From: Gammaproteobacteria bacterium
Lineage (GTDB): Bacteria > Pseudomonadota > Gammaproteobacteria > Steroidobacterales > Rariloculaceae
Direction: 5' to 3'
NCBI GenBank assembly: GCA_022826245.1
Contig: JAJDVG010000058.1
Location: 1-64,000 of the forward strand
DNA length: 64,000 nucleotides
Below are positions 28,240 through 37,290 of the stretch, one piece after another; position 1 is the first letter of the stretch; every line of letters begins with the position of its first letter. The position numbers and the translations under genes are program-made. Below the pieces are notes generated by a model. That model was given only the letters and a program-made list of their open reading frames with translations. It made no database searches and had not been told where the DNA came from.

Positions 28240-29232
28240 TTACCGCGTTTGAGCGTGATGCTCCGCCAGCTCCGCACACATCCCCCGCAACCGCTCCCGC
28301 AGCCTTGTCGGCTTCTCCACCGTAACGCTCTCCCCCCACGTAAAGAGATGCCAACACATCTCGTCGATGCCCCCGGCTCTGAACTGAACCGTCAACGAGC
28401 CATCTTCGTGCTCAAGCAGTGTCTGGCTGGGATGAAACTGAAAGGTTGCAGCGTCGGCGGCGGCGCCAGGATCGAACCGCAAAACGACATCCACGGGCTG
28501 TTCCTGAAATGCGCCGAAGGAGCGCTCTGCGAATTGCTGAAGGTCGAAATCGGGGTTGGGCTCAAACGCGTCGTCGGTCATGCGGGCGTCGCTCACGTTT
28601 GCCAGGCTCCAGAGTCGTGGTTCCTCGGTCCACTGCACATGTCCGACAAGGTAGGCTCGATTGCCGTAGAGCACTCCGTGAGGTTCGACGAGATGATCGG
28701 TACGCTTTCCGGTTGACCTTGCGACGTAGCTGAATTCCACCTTGCGGGTGGCCTTGATCGCGTCGCGCAGCAATTGGAGCAAGCCCTGCTCGATCTGGGG
28801 TCGCGGACCTGGGTGCATGGCCGATCCCTCCGCTTGCATGAGCGCCTCGAGCTCGTCACCCAGGGTTGGCGCGTCCGGTGCTCGTCGCAACGCCAGCAGT
28901 TTGGCGACCAGGTCGCGCAGGAGCCGGGCGCGCTCGGAGAGCCCGGCCCGGTCCAGGCGTTTGGCTGCGGATTCGAGTTCGGCCAGTTCCTCGGGCGAGA
29001 TCCGAACGAGGCCGCGCAACCGGGTCGACTCCAGCCGCCAATGGATGCGCCTGTCGCCGGTTTCCACCGGAAGGAGCGGGCCGAATGCAGATTCGACCGC
29101 GTGGCGCATCCGTTCCGCCGTCCGGCGGCTGACGCTGAACTCCTCCACGATGTCGTCCATCGTCAATCCGCCCCTGGCGCCCTGGAGGCGGATCGCCAGG
29201 TTCACGATGTTTTTGAGTCGCTCGTATCGCAT
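28240..29232 (-). CDS. WYL-domain transcriptional regulator (second)
   Basis: 330 residues: N-terminal winged helix (GLTMDDIVEEFSVSRRTAER as the helix-turn-helix, about residues 20-45), a WYL domain around 160-220 (RKVEFSYVARSTGKRTDH ... RAYLVGHVQWTEEPRLWSLA), and a C-terminal extension ending in RLRGMCAELAEHH. It lies downstream of the double-AAA gene in the same direction and probably in one operon. The pairing suggests that it controls, or works with, the ATPase. Confidence 0.88.
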   Translation of the reverse strand: MRYERLKNIVNLAIRLQGARGGLTMDDIVEEFSVSRRTAERMRHAVESAFGPLLPVETGDRRIHWRLESTRLRGLVRISPEELAELESAAKRLDRAGLSERARLLRDLVAKLLALRRAPDAPTLGDELEALMQAEGSAMHPGPRPQIEQGLLQLLRDAIKATRKVEFSYVARSTGKRTDHLVEPHGVLYGNRAYLVGHVQWTEEPRLWSLANVSDARMTDDAFEPNPDFDLQQFAERSFGAFQEQPVDVVLRFDPGAAADAATFQFHPSQTLLEHEDGSLTVQFRAGGIDEMCWHLFTWGESVTVEKPTRLRERLRGMCAELAEHHAQTR

Positions 29233-29363
29233 TTTGCCAGTGCCGCGAGAATCTTCGCGTCCCGCTTCATGATGTGGCGCATCGCCCTTTTCGAAACGGG
29301 CTTGATCACGACGTTCCTGGTGTAGCGCCGACTCGCGGCTCCTTTTGCACTCAACTTATTCAC
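29202..29363 (-). CDS. Possible small basic protein
   Basis: A 53-codon open stretch from a GTG at 29363 runs through the gap between the AAA gene and the WYL gene and overlaps the WYL start by 31 bases. The product is very basic (VVIKPVSKRAMRHIMKRDAK) and helical. No strong ribosome site is seen. It could be a third member of the operon or a chance reading frame. Confidence 0.3.
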   Translation of the reverse strand: MNKLSAKGAASRRYTRNVVIKPVSKRAMRHIMKRDAKILAALAKCDTSDSKTS

Positions 29364-29408
29364 TGTTCCAACCTACGTTCCATAATTTCGCCGTCTGAAC
29401 GGACGCGC

Positions 29409-31526
29409 TCATCCACCGCCAACCGCAAACCCGATCCGTCTCGGCCGATCCGGCTTGGCGTCGCACTCCTCGCGCAGCATGGCGGCGAGCGACGTTGCGT
29501 CGTCCAGCTTGCCCAGAATCTCAGCGCGCCGCCGCACCACGGCGAAATCACCCGGAGTCACTCCTGCCAACTCCCGAACTGCCGGAGGTGCGTCAAGCCC
29601 GAAGAAAACCCGAAACGCCGCCACCGCCTGATCGGGGGCGAGAAAATCCAGGCCAAGCTTGAAATCGAAGCGCCGGAGCGTCGCGGGGTCGAGATGCTCG
29701 CCGAAATTGGTGGTGCACGCAAACGGCAGCGGATGGGATTCCATCCATGTGAGCATTTCGTTGACCTGGCTGATCTCCCAACTGCGCTGCGCGTGGCGGC
29801 GATCGGCAAGCAACGAGTCGGCTTCGTCGAATACCAGGAACTGTTCCTGGTCGCGGGCCTCGGCAAAAGCTTCGGCGATCAGCTTCTCCGTCTCTCCCAC
29901 CCACATGGACATCAGATCCGAGGCCCGCTTCGGCATCACTTCCAGTCCGATCTTTTCGGCCAGAAAGCGCACAAACGCACTCTTGCCGCTGCCCGGCGGC
30001 CCCTGGAGGCACAGCGAGAAGCGCCGCGCCCCCCACTCGGCGAGTCGTTCGGTCAGTTCGACCGGATCGGTCTGGTTGCGGGCGCTGTCGGGGCCGGTTT
30101 GGACCCGGATCAGCGCGGGATCGAAATCGCCGGGCGCCTGCTGCGGCGGTTTTTCGCCGTGCAGCAGGCGCGACAGGCTGTGTACGCCCTGGCGGACCGT
30201 CGCGATGCTTCCTCCGTCGATCAACCGGGCTGCGGCGGTAGCGCCAGCGGCGACACCGGGCGTCACGTCGAACTCCCTGGCCAGTGCCCGTGCATCGCTT
30301 TCCACCGACGGGATGCCCTGCCGCTTCAGTTGCCGGGCCCAGATGCGCTCGCGGACTCTGCGCGAGGGTCGGCGCAGTTCCAGTGCGTACATCATGCGCC
30401 GCAGCACGGCTTCGGAAGTCTCCCGTGCCGCGTTTGTCGTCCACAGCGTGGGCACCCGGGTCTCTTCCAGCAAGCGGTGCAGGAAAACCCTCGAGCCGTC
30501 GGCCCTGCGCCTGCCCGCGTTCGTCGCGCCGAGGAAGGACAGCAACATCGAACCGGGATCGGAGAGCAGGTCCTCCATCTCGTCGAAGAGCAGTATGGAG
30601 TTGCGGCAGCCTCCGAGTACTCGTTGCGCCAGGCGCAGTTCCTGGAGCCGCTCGCCCCGGCTCGGTTCGCGGCCGCGCTCGTCCGCTTCGCCGACGCTGT
30701 ACATGGTGACCCCGAGCCGCTGCGCGAGCGTTCTGCAGAACTGCGTCTTGCCGGTCCCGGGCGGCCCGTACACTAGCACGTTGACGCCTCGCTCGCCGCT
30801 TCGAAGCGCGCCCGCGATCAGGCGTTCGACGTGGTCGCGGCGGGTGGCCACGTGGTCGAAATCCGACCATTCGAGCTCCGTCGCCGGCGCCTTGTCGAAC
30901 AGCAATTGCTGGACGTCCACGCCGCTGCGGGCGGGTGCATGCGCCAACCGCGAAAGCCGCTCCAGCAACTTGAAGTCGCCGTCATCGTCGACCGATACGA
31001 GGCCCGAGCGCACGAGCGGCGAATCCGGGGCCAGACGGCGCCGCAGGGTCCCCATGGAAATGCCCAGCATGTGCGCCACATCGGGGTTGCCAACGGAAAA
31101 GAACTGGCAGCGAACCCTGTACAGTCCGTGGCGAAGAATCTCGTCAACCATGGATTCGACGACCGGTTGCGTCTCGTAGTACAGCAGCAGTTCGAGCAGA
31201 GCAACGTCGGTTCGCGTCAGGCGCATGTAGCGTCCGAGCGTCCGCATGCGCTGCGCCGTGCGATCGCCGCGCATCCGCTTCGACGCTCGATATTCGGTTG
31301 CGAGGGTATTGCGCAGGCGCTCCCATTCATCCGCGGAGACGTGGTCGCGCCTGCCGAGTTCGTCCAGCAGGTGCTGATTGTCCGCGTAGCCCGGAAGCGA
31401 AAGCGTGTCGGCGGCGTTCAGCACCCACTTGACCAGTTCACTGCCTTCGACCCTCGTGTGGCGCATGCGCGCGGTCAGGTTAACGATATACCCCAGGCAC
31501 AGGCGCCGCATATAGGCGGTAAGCAT
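29409..31526 (-). CDS. Double AAA+ ATPase with N-terminal helical domain
   Basis: 705 residues. Residues 1-220 are a helical, DNA-binding-like region (VAHMLGISMGTLRRRLAP resembles a helix-turn-helix). The first AAA domain has Walker A GPPGTGKT at 254-261 and Walker B ILLFDEMEDL at about 311-320. The second has Walker A GPPGSGKS at 509-516, Walker B FLVFDEADSL and an arginine-finger-like LRRFDFKL. Both sites look intact, so it should form a ring with two ATPase tiers. No protease, nuclease or membrane segment is fused. A GGAGAAA ribosome site precedes the ATG. It heads the operon with the WYL regulator. The target is unknown. Confidence 0.85.
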   Translation of the reverse strand: MLTAYMRRLCLGYIVNLTARMRHTRVEGSELVKWVLNAADTLSLPGYADNQHLLDELGRRDHVSADEWERLRNTLATEYRASKRMRGDRTAQRMRTLGRYMRLTRTDVALLELLLYYETQPVVESMVDEILRHGLYRVRCQFFSVGNPDVAHMLGISMGTLRRRLAPDSPLVRSGLVSVDDDGDFKLLERLSRLAHAPARSGVDVQQLLFDKAPATELEWSDFDHVATRRDHVERLIAGALRSGERGVNVLVYGPPGTGKTQFCRTLAQRLGVTMYSVGEADERGREPSRGERLQELRLAQRVLGGCRNSILLFDEMEDLLSDPGSMLLSFLGATNAGRRRADGSRVFLHRLLEETRVPTLWTTNAARETSEAVLRRMMYALELRRPSRRVRERIWARQLKRQGIPSVESDARALAREFDVTPGVAAGATAAARLIDGGSIATVRQGVHSLSRLLHGEKPPQQAPGDFDPALIRVQTGPDSARNQTDPVELTERLAEWGARRFSLCLQGPPGSGKSAFVRFLAEKIGLEVMPKRASDLMSMWVGETEKLIAEAFAEARDQEQFLVFDEADSLLADRRHAQRSWEISQVNEMLTWMESHPLPFACTTNFGEHLDPATLRRFDFKLGLDFLAPDQAVAAFRVFFGLDAPPAVRELAGVTPGDFAVVRRRAEILGKLDDATSLAAMLREECDAKPDRPRRIGFAVGGG

Positions 31527-31788
31527 CGCTTTTCTCCAGTTCTTCCTTTCTGTCCGGAGAGAAGCTAGCAGCCAGATGCGTCAGATTCGGTCGCAATAAA
31601 CCTGAGCTGCGGGCTTGTGATCCTACAAGCGGCCGACTCCGTTCGATCTCCCGGGTGAGAACGCTGCGGATCGTTCGCGAGTTTGGCGTCCCCGCCGATC
31701 CCGCTCGATCATTCCCGAAGCCCGTTACGCTAGACGCGGTTAGAATTGAATGGTTGAACGATTGCTCGATAGCGCAGGAGAGCACTGC

Positions 31789-32796
31789 ATGAAGATCGCC
31801 TTGAGATAGTGGAACTGGTTGTCTTTCGTGGTAGTCGCGTGCACCTGCTCCGTAACCGTCGCGACCCTGGGCCAGGAGTCCGCACCGACCGCCGACCGCC
31901 CCAACATCCTCCTGATCATCGCCGACGACATGGGCATCGAGACGCTCGCGTCCTACGGAGTGGGAGAATCCACCGCAAACACTCCGACGCTCGACGGTCT
32001 GGCCGAGCGCGGCCTGCGGTTCGACAACTTCTGGTCGCAGCCGATCTGTTCGCCGACGCGTGCGACGATGCTGACCGGGCGGTACGGGTTTCGTACGGGC
32101 GTGGTCCGGCCCACCGGCGATGCCGAATACATGGGCTTCATGCCGGAACCGCCGCCGAAGCCCGAGGGTACGCCTGCCGAGTGCTGCGGGCGCGGAGCCA
32201 ACCCGCGTGCGAGCGGCGGACGCCCGCCGTCGGGAGGACCGGGTCTGGGTGCTCGGGAAATCACTCTGCCTCGCTTGCTGATCGAAGCCAGCAGCGGCGC
32301 CTACGCTACCGCGGCGATCGGCAAGTGGCACCTCGGAGACATTAATAACGGCTGGGAACGTCATCCGAACCTCGTCGGTTTCGAGCACTTCGCAGGGCTG
32401 CTGCGCGGATTTCCGGAAGGCTATTACGCGTGGACAAAGGTCGTGAACGGCGAATTCTCCGACCAGTTCGGGTACGGGCCGTCCGCCAAGGTCGACGATG
32501 CGCTCGAGTGGATCGAGGGCCGCCAGGACCAGCCCTGGTTCGTCTGGTTGGCGTTCAACACGCCGCACACTCCGCTGCACCGCCCGCCGATCGAATTGAT
32601 AACCGACCGCCATGCCGACCTCGACCCGAACGTCAACCCGATGGACAACCCTGTCCCGTACTTTCACGCGATGATCGAGGCGATGGATACCGAGATCGGT
32701 CGCCTGCTCGCCGGCACGCTGACGGAAGATGCCCGGTCACGCTACGAATGGCTGGCGTCGAGGCTCGAAACCCTGCACGCAACTGCGGATCGATAA
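31789..32796 (+). pseudogene. Sulfatase pseudogene (nonsense and internal deletion)
   Basis: An arylsulfatase-type gene in decay. The ATG at 31789 behind an AGGAG site begins a signal peptide (MKIALR), but codon 7 is TAG (31807-31809); the same frame continues as WNWLSFVVVACTCSVTVA and then the sulfatase start RPNILLIIADDMGIETLA. The formylglycine signature is present (ICSPTRATMLTGRYG). After AMIEAMDTEIGRLLAG the remaining catalytic half is missing, and the frame jumps to a C-terminal tail (ARSRYEWLASRLETLHA) that normally lies about 200 residues later. An active enzyme is very unlikely even if translation restarts at the TTG at 31819. Confidence 0.78.
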
Positions 32797-33035
32797 CCCG
32801 GGGCGGTACCCACCCTCTGTGTGACGCTCGACGCCCAGACGGCACCTGACGGCGGAGGCTCGCCGGTTCATCTGATCCGGGAACTCCTCACGCCGAAGTG
32901 CAGCGACTCAAATGCGGACTTGCAGCAGTGGCGGCCGCGGGACCATAGGGATCGGCACCGTAACGGGTCGTCAACTTGACAGTCGTAAAGTTGAACACTA
33001 GATTTCCGGTCACGACGATGAGACTGGAAACCAAA

Positions 33036-34151
33036 ATGAATCGACTGATCGCCATGGGCTTGCTGTCCGTAATCATGCTGCCGGCTGTCGAGGCGCATCA
33101 TTCACGAGCCAATTTCGAGCTCGATGTGTTCACCGAGCTTGAGGGGGAGATCATCGATTTTTCCTGGCGGAATCCGCACGCGTTTGCGACGTTGCTGACC
33201 ACCAACGATTCGGGCGAACAGGAGGAATGGCTGCTCGAACTCAATTCCATTACGGTGCTGACCAGCATGGGTTGGGACCGGGATACGGTGCAGGTCGGCG
33301 ATCGAGTGCGCATCACCGGCAACCGGGACCTCGACTACGACAAGCGGTTCTTCTTTGCCAACGTATTTGAGTTCGAGGACGGCACACGGATCGTTGTCGA
33401 TCCAATTGCTGTCGCCCGAGCCGCCGGGCGAAGACCGCCGCCTCCGCCGCCAAGCGCTTCACCTGCTTCGGATGCCGTGGCTACCGATGTCTTTGGCATC
33501 TGGAGACAGATAGGCGTAACGGGCGGCGTGGCTCCAGGTCCCGGGGCTCCTGGCGGGGGGCCTTTCGGTGGCGGCGGCCCGCCACCCGACCTGCTGTCCG
33601 GTGCGGTTTTCGGGCCGTCCACCAGTCTGCCGGTGACCGAAAGAGGGCAGGCCGCAATCGACGCGTTTGACGAGAACGACAATCCCGAATTCACCTGCAC
33701 GGCGCCCACCGCGCCTGCCCTGGTGCGGCGCGGAAATCTGCGCATCGAACGCACCGGTGAAGGCGTCCGCTTCGTGCACGAACTCATGGACGCCGAACGC
33801 ATTGTGCATCTCAACGAAGCGCAAAGCCCGCAGGACGCCGAACCCAGCCTGCACGGGCATTCGGTCGGGCGATTCGAGGACGGTGTGCTTGCCGTCGAAT
33901 CGACGAACTTCAGCGACAACCCGTGGGGTAACGGCCGCGGTGTGCCGTCCGGCTCGCAAAAGCGGGTCGTCGAACGATACAGCCTCGCTGATGGCGGTCG
34001 TCGCCTAAGACTCCAGTACACGCAGGAAGATCCGGAGTACCTGTCAGGAGCAGTAAGCGGCACGACCGAGTGGGCCTACAGCCCCAACTACGAGTGGGTC
34101 GACTACAACTGCGACCCGACGGCCAGCAGCCTGCATCTGTCGGTCGAGTAG
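33036..34151 (+). CDS. DUF6152 protein fused to partner domain
   Basis: 371 residues from the ATG at 33036 (an ATG at 33018 is also in frame). A signal peptide (MNRLIAMGLLSVIMLPAVEA) is followed by AHHSRANFEL and a DUF6152 domain (GEIIDFSWRNPHAFATLL ... VQVGDRVRITGNRDLDYDK). After a Pro/Gly-rich linker (residues about 135-195) comes the domain that elsewhere in this window is a separate gene: HGHSVGRFEDGVLAVESTNF, then RYSLADGGRRLRLQYTQEDP. This gene joins what is split at 36001-37189 and 50539-51949. The function is unknown; the protein is probably periplasmic. Confidence 0.8.
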   Translation: MNRLIAMGLLSVIMLPAVEAHHSRANFELDVFTELEGEIIDFSWRNPHAFATLLTTNDSGEQEEWLLELNSITVLTSMGWDRDTVQVGDRVRITGNRDLDYDKRFFFANVFEFEDGTRIVVDPIAVARAAGRRPPPPPPSASPASDAVATDVFGIWRQIGVTGGVAPGPGAPGGGPFGGGGPPPDLLSGAVFGPSTSLPVTERGQAAIDAFDENDNPEFTCTAPTAPALVRRGNLRIERTGEGVRFVHELMDAERIVHLNEAQSPQDAEPSLHGHSVGRFEDGVLAVESTNFSDNPWGNGRGVPSGSQKRVVERYSLADGGRRLRLQYTQEDPEYLSGAVSGTTEWAYSPNYEWVDYNCDPTASSLHLSVE

Positions 34152-34459
34152 AAGCAGGCGAGTCGACGGGCACTCAGTGCGGGCGGTGTGCGCCGCGGCA
34201 CGATCCCGTCGCGGTTGACAGTCCCGGCTTGACGCACATCGGACGCGTAGATAGGATGCGCCGCCCATGAACCGAGCCCGCGCCAATCAGCGTCTTGTTA
34301 ACGTCGCCATGTCGTCGCATGGCGCGCGCGGCGAGGTTCGTCCCATCGGTTGCCACCCGGCAATCTAGTCCACCCAACAGACCGACGGACCTCCCCGCTT
34401 TCCGGGGAACCGTTCATGCATGGGCCTCGGGAGCGGAATGTCCGTACGAGGAACCCAAC
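34152..34459. other. Intergenic, no gene seen
   Basis: About 310 bases. In-frame starts upstream of 34460 lack ribosome sites. Nothing structured was seen; the promoter of the next gene presumably lies here. Confidence 0.45.
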
Positions 34460-35407
34460 ATGAACGACAGCGCAACTCCTCTTGCCCAAGAGGCATCCGA
34501 CTACTATCAGCGCCTGCTGCGGCCGGTGTTCGCCGGCCGGAAGTTCCTGCTTACCGGAGAGATCGCCGTCCTCCTGGGCAAATTGAGCCGAACGCTGATC
34601 GGTCTCGACGCCGAGCGCCCGTTTCTCCTGGCTGGTTACCAAGGCACCGGCCCGATCCCGGGGCCGCAAGACGGGGAACTGCGAATGCTGGGTGCCGAGG
34701 GCACGGATATCCTCAGCGTACATCGCCACCACCAGCAGACGCTCGACAACCTCACACCGGAGCTCAGGCATGACATCGATGCCTGGGATCCCGACCGTAC
34801 TGGCCGCTGCATCCTGACCAGCGCTGTCGCGGTGTCTCGCTCCGTGGCAGGTCGACAACCCTACGGCGCCCGGCTGGTCACCTGGGCGGAGCTGGAAGAC
34901 AAGGTTCGCATCGACGCGTTTTGGGATGCGGTGGGCGTGCGTCGCGCGCCATCCCGCGTCGTGGCCGCCGACTACACGGCGGTCAGGACTGCAGCCGACG
35001 CATTGAATTCCAGTCACGGCACGGTTTGGGCCGCCGACGCCCGCGAAGGAACGAACGGCGGCGGCCTCGGCCTGCGGTGGGTGCGGCCCGGCGATGACGG
35101 CCGGGAATCGTTCGCCTACCTGTCGGGCATCTCCGACCGGGTGCGCGTCATGCCGTTCCTCGAAGGCATCCCCGTGAGGGACGGCGACGACTACCGGGAA
35201 GCTCGATCCGGCGAGGAGCCCGATGGGACATTCTCGTTTGGCCCGGCGCCCCAGGGCGGATTCGTGAGGTTCAACTTGAAGGGCGAGAGAGTAGCGCCGG
35301 GACCATCCGCCGCTCCGGAGGTTGTCCGGGCGTTTCGCCTTGCGGACCGCCTGTTGGGAACGGAATTCGGCGACCCTGAAACGGCCAGGATTGTGCGGCC
35401 GCTTTAG
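34460..35407 (+). CDS. ATP-grasp-like protein, probably missing its middle
   Basis: 315 residues from the ATG at 34460 (GAGGAA ribosome site). Residues about 1-235 look like the N-terminal and first lobes of an ATP-grasp protein: LEDKVRIDAFWDAVGVRRAP, HGTVWAADAREGTNGGG and RVRVMPFLEGIP. Right after FLEGIP (near 35175) the sequence changes to VRDGDDYREARSGEEPDG and a tail (GGFVRFNLKGERVAPGPSAA) that I would expect only after the metal-binding core of the fold. That core, with its acidic ligands, is not seen. I infer an in-frame internal deletion and a non-functional enzyme. The family assignment is by pattern memory and moderately sure. Confidence 0.5.
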   Translation: MNDSATPLAQEASDYYQRLLRPVFAGRKFLLTGEIAVLLGKLSRTLIGLDAERPFLLAGYQGTGPIPGPQDGELRMLGAEGTDILSVHRHHQQTLDNLTPELRHDIDAWDPDRTGRCILTSAVAVSRSVAGRQPYGARLVTWAELEDKVRIDAFWDAVGVRRAPSRVVAADYTAVRTAADALNSSHGTVWAADAREGTNGGGLGLRWVRPGDDGRESFAYLSGISDRVRVMPFLEGIPVRDGDDYREARSGEEPDGTFSFGPAPQGGFVRFNLKGERVAPGPSAAPEVVRAFRLADRLLGTEFGDPETARIVRPL

Positions 35408-35487
35408 GGGGCGCGTGCGATTCTCGGCCCGCGGCTGAGACCGAGATGTCGACGCTACGTCCTGCTACGTACTCCCCGCGAATCTGG

Positions 35488-35943
35488 TCAGAGTCCCTTT
35501 ATCATCTGAAGACAGGGATTATGTGGATCCCAAAGCTCGGGAAACTCCTGGAGAGGAACGAATCCCATACGCGCGTAGAATCCACGAGTTTGTTCATAGG
35601 CTGCATCTTCAAGGCTCGCGCTGACGGTCTTGACTTGCAGAAAACGCGTGTGCCTTCCTCGTAGCCAGTGTTCCGCGTGTTCCAGGAGCACTCGGCCAAA
35701 ACCCTTGCCTCGGTGCTCTCGGTGGACGGCCATGCAGTGCACTTCGGAAGACTCGGGAAAGTGCTGATTGAGTGAAATGAACCCTACGGCGTTTCGTTTT
35801 TCCGTTAAAGCGAACGTAGGCAGCTGAAGGGTGGCGTCCGCATAGTGCACAAGACCTTCCTCGATCCCGAACCATTCAGGAAGACTGCGCAATATCGCTT
35901 CACACTGCGCCCGGATGTCCAGTTCTGGTCCGACGACTTGCAC
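35488..35943 (-). CDS. GNAT-family N-acetyltransferase
   Basis: 151 residues from a GTG at 35943 preceded by AAAGGGAG. The acetyl-CoA-binding motif A is clear (VHREHRGKGFGRVLLEHAEH), and motif B follows in ARMGFVPLQEF. Family members acetylate amines on small molecules or proteins. The substrate is unknown. The gene stands alone. Confidence 0.87.
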   Translation of the reverse strand: MQVVGPELDIRAQCEAILRSLPEWFGIEEGLVHYADATLQLPTFALTEKRNAVGFISLNQHFPESSEVHCMAVHREHRGKGFGRVLLEHAEHWLRGRHTRFLQVKTVSASLEDAAYEQTRGFYARMGFVPLQEFPELWDPHNPCLQMIKGL

Positions 35944-36000
35944 GCTCCCTTTAACTCCTCTTAATCAAGGCGTGTGAACGCTTCTTGTCGAAGGCGCGTT

Positions 36001-36708
36001 TCAGTCTTCAAGACCTGAGCCGTAGGAACCGACCGTGCAGTCGTACGGATAGATCGGGAACTGCGCAGGCATGTATTCGGTAGTCCAGGTGACCGGACCC
36101 GAATAATATTCCGGGTCCACGACTGAGCGTTCGACCGTCAGCGTCTGCTGCTCCCGATCGAGCGTGAACCGCTCGGTAGCGACCGCAGCGTCGGTATACG
36201 GTGCAACGCCCTCCATGTTGATCCAGCCCGGGAGCAGGGATCGCGTCTCCACCACCAGCGTGTCGTCCTCCCAATGGCCGATCGAGTATCCCACCAGGCT
36301 TGGGGGGTAGTCGGCCGGGAACTCGGTCTGATCGAGGAAAACCCGACGCACCGTGTGGTTGTACTCGTACAGGATCGTGACCTGATTCTCCGAGACGATC
36401 ACCTCCATCGGAAAGCTGGAGACGGTATTCACCCGGCCCCAGTCGATCAGGCAACGCAAGATGTTGTCGGTGGCCTGATCGTATGCATCCATGACGGCCT
36501 GAGCCGCCGCCGTGATATGCGAGATATCGGGACGATCGACGCCTGAGGAGGCGCGAATCCAGACACCTGTCATCTCGTCCCGGCCAGGTCGCGGTTCCTG
36601 TCCGTACAGGGGCACTACAACAAGCAACGCCAGCAGCGAGACAAACCCGTGGTTGAACGCTCGAGTCCCCATGTCGACGGGCCGATTCCTGAACGGTCGA
36701 GTATGCAT
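36001..36708 (-). CDS. Exported protein, DUF6152 partner
   Basis: 235 residues from the ATG at 36708, four bases after the stop of the DUF6152 gene, so translation is probably coupled. A signal peptide (FVSLLALLVVVPLYGQ) precedes a domain with LVGYSIGHWEDDTLVVETRS, ERFTLDREQQTLTVERSVVD and PEYYSGPVTWTTEY. The same domain forms the C-terminal half of the protein at 33036 and the protein at 50930. The function is unknown; the conserved G.S.GHWEDDTLVVET block suggests a lipocalin-like or barrel fold, but this is only a guess. Confidence 0.75.
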   Translation of the reverse strand: MHTRPFRNRPVDMGTRAFNHGFVSLLALLVVVPLYGQEPRPGRDEMTGVWIRASSGVDRPDISHITAAAQAVMDAYDQATDNILRCLIDWGRVNTVSSFPMEVIVSENQVTILYEYNHTVRRVFLDQTEFPADYPPSLVGYSIGHWEDDTLVVETRSLLPGWINMEGVAPYTDAAVATERFTLDREQQTLTVERSVVDPEYYSGPVTWTTEYMPAQFPIYPYDCTVGSYGSGLED

Positions 36709-36712
36709 GGCC

Positions 36713-37189
36713 TCAAACCGACTCGTCTTCAAGCTGAATCTGATTCACCCCGTCACCGATCCCTTCGGCCTTGTTTTCTCCGGTGTCCTGGCGCAGCCTG
36801 ATCCAGACCCGCCACTCGTCGGCAGGGCGGTAGATACTTCTGAGATGCAATCCCGGGCGGCCTTCCCTGGCGCGCTCACCGGTCACCCGGACCACGTCGC
36901 CCACTGCGAGGCTTGCGATCGTCAAACCGCGCCGGTACAGCGCGCCGAGCGGCCACGTTTCTCCTGCCCACACTTCCTTACCGTCCGCCCCTTCGACCTC
37001 CAAAAAAATGCGACTGTGCGGGCTCGTCAGGTTGACCTCAGCAACTGTTCCTTCGAGGACGATGACATTGTCCCGGTCATACTCGACGACCCAAGTATGG
37101 TGCCCCGCCACCGCGCCGGGCACCGAAAAAACAAGAACGGCAATGATCTTGCGAAAGTTCTTCGACCGGTACATCGGACACTCCGTCAT
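36713..37189 (-). CDS. DUF6152 family protein
   Basis: 158 residues with a signal peptide (KIIAVLVFSVPGAVAG) directly followed by the HH pair (HHTWVVEYD) and a DUF6152 beta domain (VLEGTVAEVNLTSPHSRIFL ... LAVGDVVRVTGERAREGRPG). The OB-like pattern would fit ligand or metal binding in the periplasm. The gene precedes its partner with a four-base gap. Confidence 0.83.
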   Translation of the reverse strand: MTECPMYRSKNFRKIIAVLVFSVPGAVAGHHTWVVEYDRDNVIVLEGTVAEVNLTSPHSRIFLEVEGADGKEVWAGETWPLGALYRRGLTIASLAVGDVVRVTGERAREGRPGLHLRSIYRPADEWRVWIRLRQDTGENKAEGIGDGVNQIQLEDESV

Positions 37190-37290
37190 GACGTCTCGAT
37201 TCCTGAAGTTAGCACGACCTTCAGGCTGCGCACATCAGCGAGAATTGGCGCCTGTCTGCGCCTGCTGTCGGCGCACTGATCAGCGGGCCG

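Noticed and set aside
21809..31809. Recoding of TAG as a sense codon, because dnaB and the sulfatase both have in-frame TAG
   Set aside because: TAG is the normal stop of other genes here, such as the FKBP gene, the GIY-YIG-like gene and the first DUF2779 gene, and the sulfatase has a second defect. No tRNA with a CUA anticodon was found in the array.
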